NCBI RefSeq assembly: GCF_001042905.1
Contig: NZ_JYLB01000001.1
Coordinates: 744,001 to 808,000, forward strand
From: Pseudomonas lini
GTDB taxonomy: Bacteria; Pseudomonadota; Gammaproteobacteria; Pseudomonadales; Pseudomonadaceae
Length of the DNA: 64,000 nt
Direction of reading: 5' to 3'
Below are positions 56,013 to 64,000 of the stretch, one piece after another. The position numbers and the translations under genes are program-made. Position 1 is the first letter of the stretch, and every line of letters begins with the position of its first letter. The notes under the pieces were generated by a model, which saw nothing but the letters and a program-made list of their open reading frames with translations, was not told the origin of the DNA and did not search any database.

Positions 56013-57682
56013 TGACTCTGCTGCGTAAACTTCTCCTCGCCGCTGCCGGGTTGTTGCCGGCTTCCGTTGTGCTGGCTGCGCCCGCGCTGGGTGCAGTGGA
56101 AAAACAGCCGCTCAACCTGCATGCGATCGGCATGTTCTTCGTCTTCGTGCTGGGCACGCTGGCCATCACCTGGTGGGCGGCGCGGCAAACCAGATCCACG
56201 TCGGACTTCTACACCGCGGGCGGTGGTATCACCGGGTTTCAGAACGGTCTGGCAATTGCCGGTGACTACATGTCCGCCGCTACGCTGCTGGGGCTGTCTA
56301 GCCTGGTGTTCGCCAAGGGCTACGATGGCTTCATCTATACCATCGGCTTCTTTGTTGGCTGGCCGATCATCACCTTCCTGATGGCTGAGCGCTTGCGCAA
56401 CCTGGGGCGCTACACCTTTGCCGACATCGTGTCCTATCGCCTGGACCAGAACAAAGTGCGGATCTTCGCCGCCTTCGGTTCGCTGACCGTGGTGTGTTGC
56501 TACCTGATCGTGCAGATGGTCGGCGCGGGTCAGTTGATCAAGTTGCTGTTTGGCCTCGACTACCCGGTAGCCGTGGTGATCGTCGGCGCGCTGATGCTGG
56601 TTTATGTGATTTTCGGCGGCATGATCGCCACCACCTGGGTGCAGATCATCAAGGCCGTGCTACTGCTTGCCGGCGGCACGACGTTGGCATTCATGGCCAT
56701 GTCGCAGTTCGGCTTCAGCTACGAAACCCTCGCGGACAAAGCCGTCCAGGCGCACGCCAGTGGCTGGAACATCATGGGCCCCGGTTCGATGCTCGCCGAC
56801 CCGATCAACACCGCCTCGATGTCGCTGGGCCTGGTGTTCGGGATTGCCGGCCTGCCGCACATTCTGATGCGTTTCTTCACCGTGCCTAACGCCAAGGAAG
56901 CGCGCAAATCGGTGTTCTACGCCACCGGCTTCATCGGTTTCTTCTTCCTCGTGGTATGCACCCTGGGCTTCGCCGCGATGGTGATCATCGGCACCGACCC
57001 GCAGTACTACGTCAATGGTGAAGTCGGCGGCGCCTTGATTGGCGGCGGCAACATGGTCGCCATGCACTTGGCCAAAGCGGTCGGTGGCAATCTGTTCTTC
57101 GGTTTCCTCTCGGCCGTTGCTTTCGCCACCATCCTTGCGGTGGTCTCCGGGCTGGCCCTGGCCGGCGCTTCGGCGATTTCCCATGACCTCTACGCCACGG
57201 TGTTCAAGAAGGGCAAAGCCAGCGAGAAACAGGAAATGCGCGTGACCCGCATGGCCACCGTGGGCCTTGGCATCATCGCGATTCTGCTGGGCATTCTGTT
57301 CGAGAAGATGAACGTCGCGTTCCTGGTGGGCCTGACCTTCGGCATCGCTGCGTCGACCAACTTCCCGGTGCTGATCATGGCCATGTACTGGAAAGGCTTG
57401 ACCACCAAAGGCGCAATCATCGGCGGTTTCGCCGGGCTGATCTGCGCGCTGGTCCTGGTGATCCTCTCGCCAGCGGTCTGGGTCACCGTGCTCGGCCATG
57501 CGCATGCGATTTTCCCGTACGACCACCCGGCGCTGTTCTCCATGCCATTGGCGTTCTTCGTGATCATCGTAGTGTCGAAACTCGACCGCAGCGCGCGGGC
57601 CGACAAGGAGCGTGATGCTTACGCCGACCAGTTCGTTCGTGCCCAGACCGGCCTCGGCGCCGCCAGCGCTTCCGCCCATTGA
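56012..57682 (+). CDS. Sodium:solute symporter, ActP-like carboxylate permease
   Basis: 556-residue SSS-family transporter with a cleavable-looking N-terminal segment and about 13 further helices. The ActP-type stretches [33 protein letters not shown], seen in parts near 55-90, and [15 protein letters not shown] are present. It imports acetate or a related short carboxylate. The ATG at 56012 gives the proper N-terminus; the longer frame overlaps the DUF485 gene. It is coupled to DUF485 upstream. Confidence 0.92.
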   Translation: MTLLRKLLLAAAGLLPASVVLAAPALGAVEKQPLNLHAIGMFFVFVLGTLAITWWAARQTRSTSDFYTAGGGITGFQNGLAIAGDYMSAATLLGLSSLVFAKGYDGFIYTIGFFVGWPIITFLMAERLRNLGRYTFADIVSYRLDQNKVRIFAAFGSLTVVCCYLIVQMVGAGQLIKLLFGLDYPVAVVIVGALMLVYVIFGGMIATTWVQIIKAVLLLAGGTTLAFMAMSQFGFSYETLADKAVQAHASGWNIMGPGSMLADPINTASMSLGLVFGIAGLPHILMRFFTVPNAKEARKSVFYATGFIGFFFLVVCTLGFAAMVIIGTDPQYYVNGEVGGALIGGGNMVAMHLAKAVGGNLFFGFLSAVAFATILAVVSGLALAGASAISHDLYATVFKKGKASEKQEMRVTRMATVGLGIIAILLGILFEKMNVAFLVGLTFGIAASTNFPVLIMAMYWKGLTTKGAIIGGFAGLICALVLVILSPAVWVTVLGHAHAIFPYDHPALFSMPLAFFVIIVVSKLDRSARADKERDAYADQFVRAQTGLGAASASAH

Positions 57683-57746
57683 TAGAAAGGGCACGGCCTG
57701 CTCAAGCGGCGCCGTGTCCATCGCACACCCTTTTGAGGTTCACGTT

Positions 57747-59519
57747 ATGCCCGAATTCAACGCCCCGCTGCGCGACATGCGCTTTGTATTGCATGAAGTG
57801 TTCGATGCCCCGGCCTTGTGGGCACGCCTGCCGGCATTGGCCGACAGTGTCGATGCCGCCACCGCCGACGCCATTCTTGAGGAGGCGGCCAAAGTCACCT
57901 CGCACCTGATTGCGCCACTGAATCGCAGTGGCGACGAGGAAGGCGCCCAGTGGGTCGATGGCCAGGTCAGCACGCCAATCGGTTTCAAACAGGCTTATGC
58001 CACCTACATCGAAGGCGGTTGGGTGGGCCTGTCGGGCAACGCCGATTTTGGCGGCCTGGGCATGCCGAAGATGCTCGCCGTGCAGTTCGAAGAAATGCTC
58101 TACGGCGCCAATTCCAGCTTCGCACTGTATTCGGCGTTGAGTTCCGGTGCCTGCCTGGCGCTGGATGCCCACGCCAGTGACACCCTGAAAAACCTCTACC
58201 TGCCGCCGATGTACGAAGGCCGCTGGGCCGGTTCCATGTGCCTGACCGAAGCCCACGCCGGCACCGATCTGGGGATTATCCGCACCCGCGCCGAACCCCG
58301 GGCCGACGGCAGCTTCAGCATCACCGGCAGCAAGATCTTCATCACCGGTGGTGACCAGGACCTGACCGAAAACATTGTGCATCTGGTGCTGGCCAAACTG
58401 CCGGACGCACCGGATGGGCCGAAAGGCATCTCGCTGTTTGTCGTCCCCAAAGTGCTGGTCAACGCCGACGGTTCCCTCGGCGATGCCAACGCCGTGAGTT
58501 GCGGTTCGATCGAACACAAGATGGGCATCAAGGCCTCGGCCACCTGCGTAATGAACTTCGACGGCGCCAGCGGCTGGCTGGTCGGCGAAGCCAACAAAGG
58601 CCTGGCGGCGATGTTCACCATGATGAACTACGAGCGCTTGTCCATCGGCATTCAGGGCATTGGCTGCGCCGAAGCGTCCTATCAGAGCGCCGTCACCTAT
58701 GCACGTGAACGTGTTCAGAGTCGCGCGCCGACCGGTGCCATAGCTCCGGACAAAGTGGCCGACCCGATCATCGTTCACCCTGATGTGCGCCGCATGCTGC
58801 TGAGCATGAAAGCCATGACCGAGGGCGGCCGTGCGTTCGCCAGTTATGTCGGGCAGCAACTGGACTTGGCGAAATTTTCCGATGACGCCAAGGAACGGGA
58901 CAGCGCGCAAATCCTGGTGGCGCTGCTCACGCCGGTGGCCAAGGCGTTCTTCACCGACACCGGCCTGGAAAGCTGCATCAACGGCCAGCAAGTGTTCGGC
59001 GGCCATGGCTACATCCGCGAGTGGGGCCAGGAACAATTGGTCCGCGACGTGCGCATCGCGCAGATCTACGAAGGCACCAACGGCATTCAGGCCCTGGACT
59101 TGCTTGGACGCAAAGTGCTCGGCGATAAGGGCTGCGCGCTGCGCCAGTTCACCGGCGAGATCCGTCATTTCGCCCATCAGCCGGATGCGCCCTACTCCGT
59201 TCAACTGTTCGATTCCGTGCAGCGCCTGGAAGACCTGAGCGACTGGCTGCAGGACCAGGCGACTACCAATCGCAACGAAGTCGGCGCTGCTTCGGTGGAG
59301 TATTTGCACCTGTTCGGTTACGTCGCTTATGCCTGGCTTTGGGCGCGCATGGCGCAGGTTGCCAAGCAAAAACTGCCCGAAGATCCAGGGTTTTATGGCG
59401 CGAAAATCGCCACCGCCGACTTCTACATCCACCGCTTGCTGCCGCGCATTCTGAGCCTGGAGCAATCCATCCGCGCGGGCAGTGCCTCCTTGTTTGGCCT
59501 GAGCGCCGAACAGTTCTAA
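57747..59519 (+). CDS. Large acyl-CoA dehydrogenase with C-terminal extension (DmdC-type)
   Basis: 590-residue flavoenzyme longer than classical acyl-CoA dehydrogenases (about 380). The fold segments AGSMCLTEAHAGTDLGIIRT and NGQQVFGGHGYIREWGQEQLVRDVRIAQIYEGTNGIQALDLLGRK (in parts) are clear; the Glu of YEGTNGIQA is the usual catalytic base. The N-terminal 45-residue extension and C-terminal helical domain (after about 465) define the DmdC/FadE-like subgroup. The ATG at 57747 has a GAGG site. It should oxidise the CoA ester made by the ligase upstream. Confidence 0.9.
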   Translation: MPEFNAPLRDMRFVLHEVFDAPALWARLPALADSVDAATADAILEEAAKVTSHLIAPLNRSGDEEGAQWVDGQVSTPIGFKQAYATYIEGGWVGLSGNADFGGLGMPKMLAVQFEEMLYGANSSFALYSALSSGACLALDAHASDTLKNLYLPPMYEGRWAGSMCLTEAHAGTDLGIIRTRAEPRADGSFSITGSKIFITGGDQDLTENIVHLVLAKLPDAPDGPKGISLFVVPKVLVNADGSLGDANAVSCGSIEHKMGIKASATCVMNFDGASGWLVGEANKGLAAMFTMMNYERLSIGIQGIGCAEASYQSAVTYARERVQSRAPTGAIAPDKVADPIIVHPDVRRMLLSMKAMTEGGRAFASYVGQQLDLAKFSDDAKERDSAQILVALLTPVAKAFFTDTGLESCINGQQVFGGHGYIREWGQEQLVRDVRIAQIYEGTNGIQALDLLGRKVLGDKGCALRQFTGEIRHFAHQPDAPYSVQLFDSVQRLEDLSDWLQDQATTNRNEVGAASVEYLHLFGYVAYAWLWARMAQVAKQKLPEDPGFYGAKIATADFYIHRLLPRILSLEQSIRAGSASLFGLSAEQF

Positions 59520-59532
59520 CGATTGAACCGCA

Positions 59533-59573
59533 CGCGGCGCCACGCTCCTCTCTTTTTGGCGTTCGCGTTTTTT
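59533..59573 (+). terminator. Rho-independent terminator after the acyl-CoA dehydrogenase
   Basis: Imperfect stem CGCGGCGCC / GGCGTTCGCG followed by TTTTTT, 14 bases beyond the dehydrogenase stop. It separates that gene from the porin gene, which therefore needs its own promoter or read-through. Confidence 0.65.
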
Positions 59574-59647
59574 ATTGATAAGCCCTCGCCCACCTGGTGA
59601 GGGCCGCGGGACCTGTCTTTCCATAATAAAAACAAAGGGGCTTCACC

Positions 59648-60916
59648 ATGGACCGCAACACCCGCATCCTCGCTACCCGATTATTGCTGGCCGGCGGCGT
59701 CATCAGCCTCTCGGCCCCCGCCGCTGCTGACTTTGTCAAAGACAGCGAGGCCAGCCTGGAGCTGCGCAACTTTTATTTCAATCGCGACTATCGCCAGGAC
59801 AACGCCCCGCAATCCAAACAAGAGGAATGGGCGCAAGGTTTCCTGCTGCGCTATGAATCGGGATTCACCGACGGTTTGATCGGAATCGGCTTCGATGCCA
59901 TCGGTCTGGTCGGCGTCAAGCTCGATTCCAGCCCCGATCGCGCAGGCTCCGGCTTGCTCAAACGTCACCGCGACACGAGCAAAGGTGCGCAGGACGAGTA
60001 CGGCGAACTGGGCCTGACGGCCAAAGTGCGTGCCTCAAAAAGCACACTGAAACTCGGCACGCTGCTGCCGAAACTGCCGACGGTCTTGGCCAACGATTCA
60101 CGGCTGTTGCCACAAACCTTCAAGGGCGGTCAGTTGACGTCGCTGGAACTCGAAGGCCTGACCGTGGATGCCGGGCGACTGACGCAGGTCAGTCAGCGCG
60201 ACTCCTCGGACTACGAGGACATGGGCATCACCCGCACCGGCGCCAAGGGCATCACCACACGTCATCTCGATAGCGACAGCTTCGATTTCGCCAGCCTGAA
60301 CTACAAATGGACCAGCAACCTCGCCACCGGCTACAGCTATGGCCACCTCGACAACTTCTACAGCCAGCACCTGGTCAACCTGACCTACGTGTTGCCGGTC
60401 ACAACCGGCCAGTCGCTGAAGATGGATCTGCGCTTCGCCCGCTCCACGGACGACGGTGGCAGTAATGTCGATAACAATGCCATCGGCGCGATGTTCACCT
60501 ACAGCCTCGGCGGGCATGCGTTGGGCCTGGGTTATCAAGGCATGAACGGCGACACCGGCTATGCCTACGTCAACGGCACCGATGCATTCCTGGTGAACTT
60601 CGTGCAGATCGGCGACTTCGCCAGCAAGGACGAAAAATCCTGGCAGGCACGTTACGACTACAACTTTGCGGCGATTGGCGTTCCGGGGCTGAGCTTCATG
60701 ACCCGTTACCTCACCGGCGACAATATCGATCTGGGCGGCAACCGCCCGCAAGGCAAGGAATGGGAACGTGATACCGACATCGGCTATGTCGTGCAGAGCG
60801 GGCCATTAAAGAATGTCGGGGTGAAATGGCGTAACGCGACAGTTCGCTCGACCCACTTTGGCAGCGACCTGGATGAAAACCGCCTGATCGTCAGCTACAC
60901 CTTGTCGATCTGGTAA
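59648..60916 (+). CDS. OprD-family outer-membrane porin
   Basis: 422-residue porin with a signal peptide cut after about residue 27 (APAAA). The mature start DFVKDSEASLELRNFYFNRDYR is the signature of OprD/OpdX proteins, and the end LIVSYTLSIW is the aromatic C-terminal beta-signature for outer-membrane insertion. OprD members admit specific amino or carboxylic acids. Its place after the ligase, permease and dehydrogenase points to uptake of the same carboxylate. Confidence 0.95.
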   Translation: MDRNTRILATRLLLAGGVISLSAPAAADFVKDSEASLELRNFYFNRDYRQDNAPQSKQEEWAQGFLLRYESGFTDGLIGIGFDAIGLVGVKLDSSPDRAGSGLLKRHRDTSKGAQDEYGELGLTAKVRASKSTLKLGTLLPKLPTVLANDSRLLPQTFKGGQLTSLELEGLTVDAGRLTQVSQRDSSDYEDMGITRTGAKGITTRHLDSDSFDFASLNYKWTSNLATGYSYGHLDNFYSQHLVNLTYVLPVTTGQSLKMDLRFARSTDDGGSNVDNNAIGAMFTYSLGGHALGLGYQGMNGDTGYAYVNGTDAFLVNFVQIGDFASKDEKSWQARYDYNFAAIGVPGLSFMTRYLTGDNIDLGGNRPQGKEWERDTDIGYVVQSGPLKNVGVKWRNATVRSTHFGSDLDENRLIVSYTLSIW

Positions 60917-61000
60917 CTCAGTTCTGGTTACACAAGGGGGGACTCGCTTGACGGCGCAGTCTCCTTTTTGCTGCTGGATTTGTGCTGTGATGGCGGGCCT

Positions 61001-61083
61001 CTTCGCGAGCAAGCCCGCTCCCACATTTAACCGCATTCTCATGGGAGACTCGGTCAAGTGTGGGAGCGGGCTTGCTCGCGAAG
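61001..61083. repeat. REPIN between porin and phaR
   Basis: Perfect 25-base arms, CTTCGCGAGCAAGCCCGCTC... (61001-61025) and complement (61059-61083), around a 33-base spacer. It is the GCGAGCAAGCCCGC variant of the REP core. Confidence 0.92.
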
Positions 61084-61155
61084 GCGGCCTGAAGAACACC
61101 AATGATGATTGTAGGTTAAGATGCCTGCAAACCAGGCCCGCCGCGAGACGCCCGC

Positions 61156-61668
61156 ATGACTGATACCACCCCACGCCTGATCAAGAAGTACCCCAATCGC
61201 CGACTGTATGACACCCATACCAGCAGTCATCTGACGCTGGCGGACATACGCCAATTGGTGGTCGATAAAATTGCCTTTCAGGTGGTCGATGCCAAGAGCG
61301 GCGAGGACCTGACGCGCAGCATCTTGCTGCAAGTGATTCTGGAAGCCGAAAGCGGCGGTGAGCCGATCTTCACCAGCGAGATGCTGATGGGGATTATCCA
61401 GTTCTACGGCCCTTATCAGGGCGTACTTGGCAGTTACCTGGACAAAAGCATTCAGACCGTAATCGACATCCAGTCCCAGACCGGTGCGCAATCATCCGAA
61501 GCCTGGAGCACCTTCATGCACCAGCAAGCGCCAGTGATGCAGGACCTGATGCGGCAATATGTCGACCAGTCCAAGGCGCTGTACCTGAACACCCAGAACC
61601 TTTTCGGCATGTTCGGCGGCAAGCCCGGTGCCGATGGCGGAACGAAAAAAAATGGCGATGGGGAATAA
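61156..61668 (+). CDS. phaR: PhaR, polyhydroxyalkanoate synthesis repressor
   Basis: 170-residue DNA-binding regulator. The N-terminal PHB/PHA-accumulation domain shows IKKYPNRRLYDTHTSSHLTLADIRQLV (in parts, about 8-34), followed by LQVILEAESGGEPIFTSEMLMGIIQFYG. PhaR represses phasin genes and is released when it binds nascent PHA granules. The phasin gene lies convergently 35 bases downstream. Confidence 0.93.
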   Translation: MTDTTPRLIKKYPNRRLYDTHTSSHLTLADIRQLVVDKIAFQVVDAKSGEDLTRSILLQVILEAESGGEPIFTSEMLMGIIQFYGPYQGVLGSYLDKSIQTVIDIQSQTGAQSSEAWSTFMHQQAPVMQDLMRQYVDQSKALYLNTQNLFGMFGGKPGADGGTKKNGDGE

Positions 61669-61681
61669 ACCCATCGCCATT
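61645..61681 (-). terminator. Terminator of the phasin gene, overlapping the phaR 3' end
   Basis: Arms AATGGCGATGGG and CCCATCGCCATT around a 7-base loop. Read on the minus strand the stem is followed by a T-run (61645-61651), a good rho-independent terminator 22 bases after the phasin stop. The stem overlaps the last codons of phaR. Confidence 0.8.
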
Positions 61682-61703
61682 GGTGCCGCTGGCTTGACGT
61701 GAC

Positions 61704-62273
61704 TTACTTGTTACCACTGTTAGGCTTGGCGCTAGCTTCCGGGGCAGCTTTAGTGCCCGCGGCAGTCGCTGCCTCGAAACCACTCTGAGCCACATCGGCA
61801 GCCTGTTTTACGGCTTTCTGTGCGCTTTCGAACACAGTACCGGCATTCGCCAGACCCGACTTGAACGCGGCCACAACTGGCTCGGAGCCGGCCGGTGCAT
61901 TCTTGCTGATCGTTTCAACGAACTCATGCATCTGCTGGGTGCCCGCTTCGACCTGACTCGAGGTCAATTTGGCGATGTCCGACTGAGTACCGACGATCAA
62001 TGCTTGAACCTGACGATTGAACTCGGCCAGGCGTTCGGTTTGCGCGCTCGGCTGGGTGAAAGAAGCCTGCAGCTCGGCGAAGCCTTGTGGATCACGGACG
62101 GCCAGCAGCTTGCGAACACCTTCGAAGTGCTCTTCGGTGGAGTCGCGCAGTGCCTTGAACTGCAACTGGCTGAGCTGTTCAACGCTGGCGAACACTTTGC
62201 CGCTGATTTGCTGCAAAAGGTCAAGGTTGGCTTTCTGAGCGGTTTGCAGTTTTTCCGAATTGAAAAAAGACAT
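61704..62273 (-). CDS. Phasin family protein
   Basis: 189-residue amphipathic helical protein with the phasin_2 pattern: FNSEKLQTAQKANLDLLQQISGKVFASVEQLSQLQF at the start, a central region rich in Gln/Glu/Ala, and an Ala/Lys-rich C-terminal tail (after about 150). Phasins coat PHA granules. The convergent phaR gene and the divergent DUF3141 gene support that role. Confidence 0.9.
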   Translation of the reverse strand: MSFFNSEKLQTAQKANLDLLQQISGKVFASVEQLSQLQFKALRDSTEEHFEGVRKLLAVRDPQGFAELQASFTQPSAQTERLAEFNRQVQALIVGTQSDIAKLTSSQVEAGTQQMHEFVETISKNAPAGSEPVVAAFKSGLANAGTVFESAQKAVKQAADVAQSGFEAATAAGTKAAPEASAKPNSGNK

Positions 62274-62361
62274 GCTTGAATCTCCTGGTACTGGAAGGCC
62301 CTGATGGGCCTGAGGACGCGATAGCGATCCGGCCAGTCATCGCGTTAGCCTTGATATTGCA

Positions 62362-62406
62362 GTGCACAAAACTATTTGGCAACGCCTATTTTGTGCGGTG
62401 CAAAAT
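62362..62406. promoter_or_regulatory. Candidate PhaR operator in the phasin/DUF3141 promoter region
   Basis: The palindrome GTGCAC (62362-62367) and the repeat ATTTTG-N7-CAAAAT (62388-62406) with internal TGC/GCA lie in the 254-base divergent region. PhaR sites in other bacteria contain TGC/GCA elements, so these are plausible, but the match is by eye only. Confidence 0.35.
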
Positions 62407-62527
62407 AAACATTGCTAACCCCCTCCTTATTCGCTGTAGACTCCTGCTCATCGAACGGCCAGCCTAGCCCTCTTTAACTAAAGGGTTCAGATGCGCAGGT
62501 TCCCATGCATAGCAGCAGGAGATCACC

Positions 62528-64000
62528 ATGGGTCAGGAAGTAAATATTGCGCTGCAAGATGAAGAGCGTAGCGACCCCGCTGGCTTGTTCGAACACCTTA
62601 ATCATCTGCAACGCCTCAATACCCACAACGTCCTCGATGCCGTGCAGAAGCGCCAGGCAAAAACCTTCGCGCCTTTAAGCCTTGGGCAACTCAGACTGCC
62701 GACACCGGCTGACTGGCAGGAATACTTCACTGACCTTGGCCAGCGCAGCGTGCTGTTCTGGGACACCTTGCGTCAGCGCGGCGACAATACCCTGGCCCAC
62801 GAACGCGCCGGGTATCCACTGCTGCTCAAGTTCAATCATGAAACGCTGGTCGCTGGTGAAGACCTGCCTCGTACGGTCAACTATTCGTTGTTGCGAATTC
62901 TCGGCGGCCCGGGGCAACAGATCGACAGCAAAAAACAGCCCGTGATCATCATTGACCCCCGCGGCGGTCACGGCTCGGGGATCGGCGGTTTCAAACAGGA
63001 CTCGGTCATCGGCGAAAGCCTGAGAGCCGGCCATCCCACCTACTTCATCGCCTTCAGTCACTCGCCACGCCCAGGGCAAACCCTTGCCGATATCACAGAC
63101 GCCCAGGCACGGTTCATCGAGGTCGTCAGCACCCGGCATCCGGACAGCGCCAAACCTGTCGTCATTGGTAACTGCCAAGCGGGCTGGGCGTTAATGGGCC
63201 TGGCGGCCACTCGGCCAGAGTTGCCGGGGCTGATCATCGTCAACGGCGCGCCGTTGTCGTACTGGGCCGGCGTCAATGGCCGCAATCCGATGCGCTACAC
63301 CGGCGGTTTGCTGGGCGGTGGCTGGATGGCGCGCCTGGGGAGCGACCTCGGTAATGACCGTTTCGACGGCACCTGGCTGGTGAGCAATTTCGAAAACCTG
63401 GACCCGGCCAACACCTATTGGGACAAGTACTACCACCTGTTCAGTGAAGTCGACAGCGAGGCCGCACGCTTTCTGGATTTCGAACGCTGGTGGGGCAGCC
63501 CGACCCTGCTCAATAGCGAAGAAATCGAGATGATTGTCGACGACCTGTTCATCGGTAATCAGCTGTCCGGCGGCCTGGGGCGCAAAAGCAGCGGGCTTGA
63601 CCTCAAATTGATCGAAGTGCCGGTGGTGGTGTTCTGTTCCTATGGCGACAACATCACCTCCCCGCAGCAGGCGCTGGACTGGATCACCGACGTCTATCCC
63701 AGCGATCTCGCCTTGCAAAATGCCGGACGCACCATCGTTTACCTGCGGCATGCGAGCATCGGTCACCTGGGCATCTTTGTGTCCGGTGAAGTGGCGCGGC
63801 GTGAGCACCGCGAGTTGCTGGGTGCGGTCGAAGCGATCAATGCGCTGCCGGCCGGGCTGTACGAAATGCTGATCGACGACCTGCCGGAGCACTCGGCGAC
63901 GCCGTATACCGTGCGTTTCGAGCCCCGGCGTATCGCCGACATTCATGGCCAAGTGCAGCCGCCCCGTGATGACGATCGCGAATTCGCGCTGGTGCAGCGC
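62528..64000 (+). CDS. DUF3141 alpha/beta-hydrolase related to PHA synthases, partial
   Basis: Open from ATG 62528 to the window edge, 491 residues visible. It belongs to DUF3141, a relative of PhaC. A catalytic triad of PHA-synthase type is seen: Cys216 in VIGNCQAGW (replacing the lipase Ser), Asp374 in SYGDNITSP and His413 in SIGHLGIF. GQEVNIALQDEE at the start and the AGGAG site support the start. It is divergent from the phasin gene. Whether it polymerises, depolymerises or has another function is unknown. Confidence 0.85.
   Translation, partial: MGQEVNIALQDEERSDPAGLFEHLNHLQRLNTHNVLDAVQKRQAKTFAPLSLGQLRLPTPADWQEYFTDLGQRSVLFWDTLRQRGDNTLAHERAGYPLLLKFNHETLVAGEDLPRTVNYSLLRILGGPGQQIDSKKQPVIIIDPRGGHGSGIGGFKQDSVIGESLRAGHPTYFIAFSHSPRPGQTLADITDAQARFIEVVSTRHPDSAKPVVIGNCQAGWALMGLAATRPELPGLIIVNGAPLSYWAGVNGRNPMRYTGGLLGGGWMARLGSDLGNDRFDGTWLVSNFENLDPANTYWDKYYHLFSEVDSEAARFLDFERWWGSPTLLNSEEIEMIVDDLFIGNQLSGGLGRKSSGLDLKLIEVPVVVFCSYGDNITSPQQALDWITDVYPSDLALQNAGRTIVYLRHASIGHLGIFVSGEVARREHRELLGAVEAINALPAGLYEMLIDDLPEHSATPYTVRFEPRRIADIHGQVQPPRDDDREFALVQR

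Noticed and set aside
57702..59624. 640-codon minus-strand frame opposite the acyl-CoA dehydrogenase
   Set aside because: Shadow of a well-supported gene; no start signal or domain.

Overview
The window looks like chromosomal DNA of a fluorescent-group Pseudomonas. The evidence is the high GC content, the REP/REPIN-type inverted repeats built on GTGGGAGCGGGCTTGCCCGC and GTAGGAGCTG cores, and the gene repertoire (OprD porin, pqi operon, Puu/Spu polyamine genes, cstA, a PsmE-like alginate epimerase, PHA-associated genes). I saw no rRNA, tRNA, CRISPR array or insertion sequence.

Layout. 1-2.7 kb: a TonB-dependent receptor (cut by the window edge) with its FecR/FecI signalling pair and a candidate Fur box. 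2.7-7.6 kb: an MFS transporter and a pqiA-pqiA-pqiB-pqiC lipid-transport operon. 7.7-12.7 kb: a polyamine catabolism locus (PuuB-like oxidase, PotF-like binding protein, PuuA-like ligase) with a divergent AraC regulator. 13-16.7 kb: a three-gene aromatic acid/drug efflux operon. 17.4-22.2 kb: a Cache-domain histidine kinase and LuxR-type regulator beside cstA and its small partner, with a striking TACGTA repeat upstream of cstA. 22.4-29.1 kb: an accessory region with an orphan ectoine-synthase homologue, an exporter, a stand-alone adenylation enzyme, a methyltransferase-like protein and an acyl-CoA-dehydrogenase-fold flavoenzyme in one tight array, followed by a DUF985 cupin. This is the best candidate here for an undescribed small-molecule pathway. 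29.4-31.2 kb: a dTMP-kinase-like P-loop protein, a gfa gene and the apparent remnant of an alcohol dehydrogenase.

31.4-36.3 kb: a 1610-residue secreted alginate enzyme combining a C5-epimerase module, RTX modules and an SGNH esterase module. 37-45.4 kb: seven co-oriented genes (gamma-lyase/cystathionine-synthase-type PLP enzyme, amino acid permease, LysR, threonine synthase, Lrp, homoserine dehydrogenase, aldehyde dehydrogenase). They match what is expected of a canavanine-to-homoserine utilisation locus. 45.6-50.7 kb: envelope proteins of mostly unknown function (DUF2950, DUF3300, glycine-zipper protein, LprI-MliC fusion, patatin). 50.8-60.9 kb: a PAS sensor kinase and FixJ-type regulator divergent from an acyl-CoA ligase, DUF485/ActP-like permease, large acyl-CoA dehydrogenase and OprD porin, probably one carboxylate-utilisation regulon. 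61.1-64 kb: PhaR, a phasin and a DUF3141 hydrolase related to PHA synthases, the last cut by the window edge.

All gene names come from motif and family recognition by eye, with no database search. Start sites were chosen from ribosome-binding sites, overlaps and family N-termini.
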